From: Niastella vici
Lineage (GTDB): Bacteria; Bacteroidota; Bacteroidia; Chitinophagales; Chitinophagaceae
Assembly: GCF_002077945.1 (NCBI RefSeq)
Contig: NZ_LVYD01000043.1
Coordinates: 62,001-126,000, forward strand
DNA: 64,000 bases
Direction: 5' to 3'
In this document: piece by piece, positions 58,592-64,000 of the stretch
How the letters are laid out: every line of letters begins with the position of its first letter
Position numbering within the stretch: position 1 is the first letter of the stretch
Program-made: the position numbers and the translations under genes
Notes under the pieces: model-generated
Seen by the model: the letters and a program-made list of their open reading frames with translations, nothing else
Told to the model about the DNA's origin: nothing
Database searches by the model: none

Positions 58592-59005
58592 ATGAGCAAG
58601 ACAAACATCCGCATCAACCATTTAATCAAAGCAGTATTATTTGTAGCTGCAGTAACCTTCACTTCATTTGTATATGCCACGCCTGGTCATGATGGCGATA
58701 AAACAAAAGCAGCGCAAATGGAAGTTAGCATGGCGGGTGCTACCGATGGGGAAATACTGGTTGATGTGAAAGTATCCATTTCAGATGCGAAACGACTGGT
58801 ACTGGTTATTGAGAACGAACGTGGCGACGAATTATTCAGGAAGGAAATCGATAAAGCAGGCTTTCATTCAAGATTAAGATTTCTCAAAGAGAATAATATC
58901 GCCGAGTATACCATTAAATTGAAAGCAGGAATGAGATCAGTGGAGCAATATAAGATTGCAACAACATCGAGAGTGGTAGAAGATGTTACGATCTCGAAAT
59001 TGTAA
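58592..59005 (+). CDS. Small secreted hypothetical protein
   Basis: The 137-residue protein has a signal peptide (AVLFVAAVTFTSFVYA) and a mature beta-rich domain of about 100 residues ('GEILVDVKVSISDAKRLVLV', 'ELFRKEIDKAGFHSRLRFLK', 'AEYTIKLKAGMRSVEQYKIA'). The pattern resembles small Ig-like or T9SS-tail-like beta-sandwich domains, but it is not a T9SS tail since there is no conserved terminal motif. A strong promoter and a terminator frame it as a single, probably well expressed, gene. Function unknown. Confidence 0.8.
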   Translation: MSKTNIRINHLIKAVLFVAAVTFTSFVYATPGHDGDKTKAAQMEVSMAGATDGEILVDVKVSISDAKRLVLVIENERGDELFRKEIDKAGFHSRLRFLKENNIAEYTIKLKAGMRSVEQYKIATTSRVVEDVTISKL

Positions 59006-59042
59006 AGAATATTTCCAGCTTTTTTGATAACCTATAAGCGCC

Positions 59043-59075
59043 AAAGACCATTCCGGTTGGGATGGTCTTTTTTGT
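59043..59075 (+). terminator. Terminator after the small secreted protein gene
   Basis: AAAGACCATTCC / GGGATGGTCTTT with GGTT loop and T run. Confidence 0.85.
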
Positions 59076-59126
59076 TATTGGGTATCGACTGCTGACCTTC
59101 ACAGAATATTACAGTATATTGCTTAC

Positions 59127-59687
59127 ATGAAGGGGATAACTTTATTCTTTTGTTTAGGCCTTTCCTTTTCTGTTGCGGCGCAATCAGCCCGTCAAAAGAA
59201 AATAGATTCGGTTTGTAACCTGATAACAAAATACCTGAACGATAAGGCATACGATAGCCTGTACCAGTTAACAGGACATGTCTTCCGTACCAGGATATCA
59301 GCCAGTAGTTTCAAACGCATTGCTGAAGAGGCGTATCCTCCATTAGGAAAAGTGGAGAAAACGATTTTAAAAGGAAGTGCCGGAGAAACCACCTGGTATA
59401 AAATGTTTTTCCCCTCACAAACTTTAACCCTGATCATTAGTCTCGACGAGCAGGATAAGCTTGGATTTTTCAGGCTAAGAAAAGGGAAAGACAATGGCAA
59501 GGTTGCATCATCCAATCCCTTGCGAACGGATATAGATAGATTAGTAGAAGGAATAGCCCGCGCCTATATGGAACAGGAGAATACGGTAGGGCTCAGTATC
59601 GGAATTATGGTAGATGGAAAAGAATACTTTTATGGGTATGGCGAAACGGCCTTAGGAAACGGAAGGCTTCCACCATCTATCCGCTAA
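59127..59687 (+). pseudogene. Truncated serine hydrolase (beta-lactamase family) with DUF3887-like N-terminus
   Basis: The frame codes for 186 residues: a signal peptide (LGLSFSVAAQ), a DUF3887-like domain at about 25-125 ('KYLNDKAYDSLYQLTGHVFR', 'LIISLDEQDKLGFFRLRKGK'), then the first strand of a class-C-type serine hydrolase ('ENTVGLSIGIMVDGKEYFYG'). It stops before the catalytic S-x-x-K. The normal domain would run another 300 residues. The frame ends at the point where the convergent lipoprotein gene begins (its stop is at 59677), so the 3' part was probably lost by deletion or recombination there. Non-functional as a hydrolase. Confidence 0.8.
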
Positions 59688-60441
59688 TATTTACCAATTC
59701 AAGCGGTTCATTATGATGCCTTTCTTTAATTATGCCTATTCCGGGGGCATAGAATTTATACTCAATGGTGCCTTTTTCAAGATCACTCCACTCCTTTGTT
59801 TTCAAACAATCAAAGTAGGTATTAAAAGGTACCTGCACGGTGACTCCAATTGCTTCGATCTTTGCCTTATCCTCCGCAATACCTGCAGCAAATTCCTGCA
59901 GGTACGAAACTCCCTGCTTTAAGTCGGCAAGCATGATGATGCCTGCTACAGCATTATTTATACCAGCCTCCCAGGAACCTTCATGATCCCGTATGGTGCC
60001 ATCCGGATTGTAATTGTCCGTTGCTTCACCCATGTACCAAACGTTACCTGCATCATCCTGGGCATACCAGTCGCGGGTAACTTCGTCTACGATCCCATTC
60101 AAAGAGGACGAATCTTTAATTACTGCAACATGAATGCCCATAATTACCTTGTTGGCATCGATGCGTTGTAATTCATCGTGCTCAAAACCATCGGCCGATT
60201 CGCCTTCAAATACATACCTTCTTCCGATAGTATTATAAGGGAAATATGTATTGTTTAGCAAAGTAGGGTTGGTGAAAACGGCTGAGTTAAAATTTATCTC
60301 TAATAGATTTTGTTCCGTTGTTACTGTTGATGCTTCCTGAATGGTATTATCAGGATTATTATTGTTAGTCAGGTCTTTTTTGCATGAAGTGGCAATAGTA
60401 AGACCGGCTATTAAAGCAGGAAAAACGATTTTTGCTTTCAT
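59677..60441 (-). CDS. Hypothetical lipoprotein
   Basis: The 254-residue lipoprotein (signal 'LIAGLTIATSC20', then 'KKDLTNNNNPDN') has a beta-rich body with 'RYVFEGESADGFEHDELQRI', 'GIVDEVTRDWYAQDDAGNVW' with 'YMGEATDNYNPDG', and 'HEGSWEAGINNAVAGIIMLA'. The 'RDWYAQDDAGNVWYMGE' piece is a conserved core in a family of uncharacterised bacterial proteins. No enzyme motif is evident. Its 3' end overlaps the broken serine hydrolase by 11 bp. Confidence 0.82.
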   Translation of the reverse strand: MKAKIVFPALIAGLTIATSCKKDLTNNNNPDNTIQEASTVTTEQNLLEINFNSAVFTNPTLLNNTYFPYNTIGRRYVFEGESADGFEHDELQRIDANKVIMGIHVAVIKDSSSLNGIVDEVTRDWYAQDDAGNVWYMGEATDNYNPDGTIRDHEGSWEAGINNAVAGIIMLADLKQGVSYLQEFAAGIAEDKAKIEAIGVTVQVPFNTYFDCLKTKEWSDLEKGTIEYKFYAPGIGIIKERHHNEPLELVNISG

Positions 60442-60524
60442 GATTGTTGTTTTTAAGGAAATTATTATTCAAGGTGCACACCAATGTATATTCAAAAAAC
60501 ACACCAGGGGAAACTCAAAAAAAC

Positions 60525-60551
60525 AACGGGACCGCCCTTCGCAGTCCCGTT
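60525..60551 (-). terminator. Terminator after the Fn3 protein gene (minus strand)
   Basis: AACGGGAC / GTCCCGTT (8 bp, 11-nt loop); on the minus strand it is followed by TTTTTTTG. Confidence 0.82.
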
Positions 60552-60576
60552 CACTATTATGATATGTCTTGATCGG

Positions 60577-61179
60577 TTATTGTATCGATTTGGAAACAAC
60601 CGGTGAAATGGCCTTTTGACCTTTGCGGCCGATCGCTATTACACGGAACCAGTGCCGCTTGTCAGAAGCCAGTCCCTTGAACTTGTGTTCACGGATGGAA
60701 CTTTCTTCACTGACCCACACGGTATTGGGCCCCGGTAATTCGGTTGTATACTGATGTACATAAGCAACGGCGCTTGCTACTTTTTTAACGCGTACAATAG
60801 CCTCGCCGGGTGCACCCAGTTGAACATCCACTATTTCAATAGCAGTTGCAGGCGGAGTGGCTTGTCCATTAATAGCATCAAAGCCGCTGCTTAAGATCAA
60901 TGCCTGGTCGCCTTTACTGGCGGCGATCACATATGCTGCCAGTTCTTCCAGTAATGCTATGGCAATGGCCTTCTTGTTGTTTTTAATGGCCACCCATTCT
61001 TTATCGCGGCTTTTGGCTTTTACAAGCGCCTCCTCTAATTCAGGAAGCACTTTTTCGAGGTCTGCCAAAGCTGCCGGCAGATTGGGGAACGCCGGATTGC
61101 CTTTCGATTTTTCAATAACACGTTTGATAAGCGTTACCAAATCGTGTTCGTTCTTAAACATAATGATACCTTTTTTCAT
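60577..61179 (-). CDS. Fibronectin type III-domain protein
   Basis: The 200-residue protein (ATG 61179; ATG 61161 possible) has a helical N-terminal half ('FKNEHDLVTLIKRVIEKSKG', 'ALADLEKVLPELEEALVKAK', 'WVAIKNNKKAIAIALLEELA') and a C-terminal Fn3 domain at about 110-198 ('AIEIVDVQLGAPGEAIVRVK', 'NTVWVSEESSIREHKFKGLA', 'RHWFRVIAIGRKGQ'). No signal peptide is seen, so it is cytoplasmic or exported by another route. Similar helix+Fn3 proteins recur in this phylum; the function is unknown. Confidence 0.8.
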   Translation of the reverse strand: MKKGIIMFKNEHDLVTLIKRVIEKSKGNPAFPNLPAALADLEKVLPELEEALVKAKSRDKEWVAIKNNKKAIAIALLEELAAYVIAASKGDQALILSSGFDAINGQATPPATAIEIVDVQLGAPGEAIVRVKKVASAVAYVHQYTTELPGPNTVWVSEESSIREHKFKGLASDKRHWFRVIAIGRKGQKAISPVVSKSIQ

Positions 61180-61248
61180 GATAGAAAATTTTAAAAATTA
61201 AAAAATAAAGATTCAGGTCAGGCTACAAATCGAGCCCAACGTACCCTG

Positions 61249-61399
61249 TCCCGACGCGTCGGGATTTCATTGGCCAATGAAAGTGCATACAAATGAATCC
61301 CGGCATATCGGGATGCAGATGTTGGATCCTTCGTACTTTTTACAAAAAGGAAATCACATTGCGTTCATCGCATCCTGGTTTTCCCGATAGCCATCGGGA
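61249..61399. repeat. Cluster of three TCCCGA/TCGGGA palindromes
   Basis: TCCCGACGCGTCGGGA (61249-61264), ATCCCG-gcatat-CGGGAT (61297-61314) and TCCCGAT-agcc-ATCGGGA (61382-61399). A relative of the same core forms the terminator at 18058. They look like a REP/BIME-type dispersed palindrome. Confidence 0.65.
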
Positions 61400-61643
61400 T
61401 GAGCAGATGCAATGATTACTGATTGCAAGCTGCTAACTGTTTTGGGGAGCGGGAACGATAATGAACTTTGTCAATTGCAAGTACCCATCTGTTCGGTTAT
61501 ACATCATTGTTCATTTGTTCATAACAAATATAGGGTGGCGGAAAAGGAGTTTCCAGATATTGGCGACGCTTGGCAGTCTTTAAATAGAACTACTTATTGA
61601 CTCATCAGGAAATTTCACTTTTAAACGAGCTCGAAAAACTGAC

Positions 61644-62022
61644 ATTTACTACGGTTATCTATACCTGACCGATTGACAATTCAAATATAAGTTAGCAAAC
61701 ACATTGAAAAACCTACCAACCCTACCAGTACCTGTTGTACCTCATTGATTATGAAGGAGAAAAAATTTAAAAATTAGGTAAAGAGTATAAATTTTTCTCC
61801 CTAAAAACTAACCATCGTCATGATATTTACTACGCTTATTCATGCCTGATCGATTGACAATTCAAATATAGGTTAGAAAACAAATTGATAAGGGTTATAA
61901 CCGGTACCAGTACCCCTCCTAACGCAATGACTATCAGGAAGAAAAATTTTAAAAAAAGTTATAATCGGCACATTTATCTTCTTAACAAAATGAGTATCAG
62001 GAAGATGGTGTTTTAAAAAATG
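61644..62022. repeat. Degenerate 181-bp direct duplication
   Basis: The stretch from ATTTACTACG at 61644 recurs at 61825, exactly 181 bp on. The best conserved part is GATTGACAATTCAAATATA with RGTTAG (61671 and 61852). A further partial match (ATGANTATCAGGAAGA) is found at 61928 and 61990. It is non-coding. Confidence 0.75.
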
Positions 62023-62042
62023 TATATAGTGATGTAAATTAA

Positions 62043-62267
62043 TTAGTTATATATATGCGGGGATGTTTTCGAATGAGTAGTGCGCTGTAATGAAAAGCGC
62101 TGAGACTGCACTGCGATAACTATAGGCATAAACAGTTGCGGGTAGTAGTCCTGTAGGATCGCCGTAGGGGCCGTGTACAATAGTGAGGCCATTATACTAC
62201 CAGTTACGGACATTACCGGTATCATTACGCTACCATCTGCGCCAGCTATATTGTAAGAGTTTGTCAT
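62043..62267 (-). CDS. Possible small protein (weak)
   Basis: ATG 62267 gives 74 residues with a hydrophobic stretch ('GSVMIPVMSVTGSIMASLLY') and a basic C-terminus. The strongest support is indirect: ordered repeats lie upstream (62314-62341 and 62351-62379). There is no recognisable family and no clear ribosome site. It could be a membrane peptide or not a gene. Confidence 0.3.
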   Translation of the reverse strand: MTNSYNIAGADGSVMIPVMSVTGSIMASLLYTAPTAILQDYYPQLFMPIVIAVQSQRFSLQRTTHSKTSPHIYN

Positions 62268-62313
62268 GGTGGTTGTTTTATGATCACAAAGCTGGTGTAT
62301 TTGAGCGGAACGA

Positions 62314-62379
62314 TTAGCCAAGATGTAGCCAACTTGGCTAAGATTTATTTTTGCAACAAGTCTTTAAAAATTGCAACAA
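62314..62379. promoter_or_regulatory. TAGCCAA and TTGCAACAA repeat cluster
   Basis: TTAGCCAAG / CTTGGCTAA is a 9-bp inverted repeat (62314-62322 with 62333-62341) and a third TAGCCAA sits in its loop at 62326. Next to it TTGCAACAA occurs at 62351 and 62371, 20 bp apart. This has the look of a multi-site operator upstream of the small minus-strand ORF. Confidence 0.45.
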
Positions 62380-62680
62380 AAAAGGCATGGATGAAGTAGT
62401 TTATTACAGCAATGCATGACCGCCCATACGGAATTTTTCCGATATAATTTATCAATTGATAATAGCTATTTTAGCTGATCCTGGTCATCTAATTGATCTG
62501 GCTTACCTCAATTCCACCACATCGATCCTGAGGCTGAACCTGATCCCGGATCAAATAACTAAATGAAGTATTTTTAATGTCGCGAGTACGCATTTGTGTG
62601 AGTGATCAGCTATCTAAAATTGAACCTTTGAGCTAAGTGTTTGATGGTCAGGCTGGTTAAGTTTCAGGCAAGGCCAATTC
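62380..62680. other. Intergenic, no gene seen
   Basis: Three hundred bases with stops in all frames; nothing recognised. It borders the tandem repeat. Confidence 0.5.
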
Positions 62681-63016
62681 GATTAAAAAGAAAGTCAATT
62701 CCTTTTAATTAAACTGGCTTTTGATTAAACGAAATGGTCATTCTCTTAAAAGAAAAACAGTTTTAATTAAAAAGAAAGTCAATTCCTTTTAATTCAAACA
62801 GCTTTTGATTAAACGAAATGGTCATTCTCTTAAAAGAAAAACAGTTTTAATTTAAACGAAAGTCAATTCCTTTTAATCCAAACAGCTTTTGATTAAACGA
62901 AATGGTCATTCTTAAAAAGAAAAACACTTTTAATTAAACGAAACGTTCATTCTTTTTAAAGCAAAACACATTTAATTAAATCGAAACGCTGTTCCGTTTA
63001 ATCCCAAAGGCTCTTA
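62681..63016. repeat. 84-bp tandem repeat, about four copies
   Basis: The landmark GTCAATTCC occurs at 62694, 62778 and 62862, an exact 84-bp period, with a fourth degenerate unit to about 63016. Each unit is made of two 42-bp halves and these of about 21-bp pieces starting with ATTAAA. All frames on both strands contain stops, so it is not a protein repeat. Confidence 0.88.
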
Positions 63017-63110
63017 ATTCGTGAAATGAACTATTGCATTTAACTACGAAAAAGGCCCATCCCTTAATTTCCTAAGTTTGCAATAAGGCGATTTTAAAAC
63101 CACAATGTTT

Positions 63111-63200
63111 ATGAAATCCGAAAAACAAAAAATGCTCGCCGGGGAACTCTATAATGCTGCCGGAAATCCCTGCCGGGTAACAAGAAGTTTGGAAAAATAG
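63111..63200 (+). pseudogene. Maltose/galactoside O-acetyltransferase N-terminal remnant
   Basis: ATG 63111 to TAG 63198 codes for 29 residues beginning 'MKSEKQKMLAGELYNAAGN', which matches the start of the Maa/LacA sugar O-acetyltransferase family (Mac domain). The remaining 160 or so residues, including the hexapeptide-repeat acyltransferase part, are gone. TAAGTTTG (63073-63080), an exact -7 element, survives upstream. Confidence 0.7.
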
Positions 63201-63254
63201 GCGGTGGGCAACGGTGAATTATAATGTAATTTCCATCTTTAATTTAACCATGTA

Positions 63255-63947
63255 ATGAAAACAATAGGCCTCATCGGCGGTACAAGCTGGGTATCCACGA
63301 TCGATTATTACAAATTGATCAACCAATTGACAAATGAACAACTGGGCGGTGTGCATGCTGCCAAACTTATCCTTTATTCCCTGAACTTTGGCGAAATAAA
63401 AGCGCTGCTCGATGAGGATAACTGGGAACGCATAGCCGAAATTTATATAAGTGTAGCAACGGTATTAAAAGAAGCAGGTGCTGAATGTATCGCCCTTGCT
63501 GCCAATACACCCCATATGATTGCCGGTAAATTACAGCAAGCCGTGGACCTGCCGTTGATCCATATTGCGCAGGCAACCGCAAAAGCGATCAGCGAAACGG
63601 GCATCAAAAAAGTGGCTTTGCTCGGCACCCGGTTCGTTATGGAAAATACTTTTTATAGCGAGATACTTTCCCAACACGGTATCGAAACAATAGTTCCCGG
63701 CACACCCGACCGCACTTATATTAACAATTCTATTTTTTCCGAAATGGCCAAAGGCGTTTTTACGGCCGAAACAAAAGCTACCTACCTGGAACTGATCGAC
63801 CGGCTCATCAGTAAAGGCGCCGAAGGCATAGTATTCGCCTGTACTGAAATTCCCATCCTGTTAAAGGATACAAATGTTCCCGTTAAAACCTTCGATACCA
63901 CATTCATTCACGCCCTGGCTATAGTTGCATTTGCAATGGCGCATTAA
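63255..63947 (+). CDS. Aspartate/glutamate racemase-family protein, first catalytic Cys replaced
   Basis: The 230-residue cytoplasmic protein begins 'MKTIGLIGGTSWVSTIDYYK', typical of the YgeA-like group, with 'VALLGTRFVMENTFYSEILS' in the second half. These enzymes use two Cys. The second is present as Cys196 in 'EGIVFACTEIPILL'. The first, expected in 'LCTNTMH'-type sequence, is Ala82 here ('CIALAANTPHMIAG'). Loss of one Cys usually makes racemisation impossible or one-sided. The protein may therefore have another role or substrate, such as an isomerase or decarboxylase-like reaction. Confidence 0.87.
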   Translation: MKTIGLIGGTSWVSTIDYYKLINQLTNEQLGGVHAAKLILYSLNFGEIKALLDEDNWERIAEIYISVATVLKEAGAECIALAANTPHMIAGKLQQAVDLPLIHIAQATAKAISETGIKKVALLGTRFVMENTFYSEILSQHGIETIVPGTPDRTYINNSIFSEMAKGVFTAETKATYLELIDRLISKGAEGIVFACTEIPILLKDTNVPVKTFDTTFIHALAIVAFAMAH

Positions 63948-64000
63948 TTTTTGCTTAATAATTTTAGCTCGTTTTAATATTTTTTAGCAACTTAGCTGTG

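Larger units (their letters stand above)
61180..62042. other. Intergenic decayed region
   Basis: No gene can be supported in these 860 bp apart from the repeats listed. The one 62-codon ORF at 61412 has no signal, motif or ribosome site. Base use is AT-rich with stops in all frames. Confidence 0.6.

Noticed and set aside
61412-61600. 62-codon ORF in the decayed region
   Set aside because: No homology, no ribosome site, no promoter, and set in a region full of stops.
62681-63016. CRISPR array
   Set aside because: There are no short identical repeats separated by unique spacers; the whole 84-bp unit is repeated and no cas gene is near.

Overview
The window looks like a chromosomal piece of a Bacteroidota bacterium, most likely family Chitinophagaceae (Niastella/Chitinophaga-like). 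The evidence is three SusC/SusD-type pairs, many short lipoprotein signals, a GLPGLI protein, a type IX secretion tail fragment, BF3164-type propeller and DUF5777 proteins, and promoters of the form TTTG-N18/20-TAnnTTTG. No rRNA, tRNA, CRISPR array or intact transposon was seen.

Layout. (1) 1-10.5 kb: a xylan utilisation locus in the order SusC (cut by the left edge), SusD, SusC, SusD, DUF1735/DUF4361 lipoprotein, GH10 xylanase with carbohydrate-binding modules inserted in the catalytic domain. This is the order of the xus/xyn10 core clusters of Prevotella and Bacteroides. (2) 11-22.6 kb: a second SusC/SusD pair, a formylglycine arylsulfatase, an XRE-cupin regulator, a GH39 beta-xylosidase and a PQQ-type sugar dehydrogenase fused to cytochrome c. 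(3) 22.6-24.6 kb: a conserved hypothetical and a SRPBCC-MarR operon with a clear promoter/operator. (4) 24.6-35.4 kb: two divergent operons. Leftward: a small four-cysteine secreted peptide, a BF3164-like propeller lipoprotein, a CxxC lipoprotein, a GLPGLI protein, a TonB-type barrel and a T9SS-tail fragment. Rightward: a transglutaminase lipoprotein, a CBM9-like lipoprotein and a Wzy/O-antigen-ligase-like membrane protein with TPRs. Repeats and palindromes lie between and inside them. This is the best candidate for an undescribed system. (5) 35.4-39.9 kb: SDR, a LytTR regulator lacking its phospho-acceptor Asp, and an operon of two haem-c lipoproteins, an OB-fold protein, YceI and DUF5777. 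(6) 39.9-49.1 kb: a nitrate/NO island: haem-copper-oxidase-I-like membrane protein, DUF1858/DUF2249 protein, hemerythrin, NarK, then divergently cytochrome b, NasA/NarB-type molybdoenzyme, 4Fe-4S protein, Tat-type Rieske protein and a small membrane protein. (7) 49.1-52.2 kb: a secreted concanavalin-A-like protein divergent from a membrane-tethered putative regulator, then a broken rhomboid protease. (8) 52.2-61.2 kb: mixed genes (orphan proteins, FMN alpha-hydroxyacid oxidase, M61 peptidase, MBL hydrolase with HxlR regulator, truncated serine hydrolase, lipoprotein, Fn3 protein). (9) 61.2-63.25 kb: mostly non-coding, with REP-like palindromes, a 181-bp degenerate duplication, an 84-bp tandem repeat and a sugar O-acetyltransferase remnant. 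(10) An Asp/Glu racemase homolog that lacks one catalytic Cys ends the window.

Regions 1 and 2 together describe xylan capture (SusCD, surface lipoprotein), backbone cutting (GH10), xylosidase trimming (GH39), desulfation and periplasmic sugar oxidation. Region 6 describes nitrate import and reduction with NO-related accessory proteins. All function calls come from reading motifs by eye; no database search was possible.
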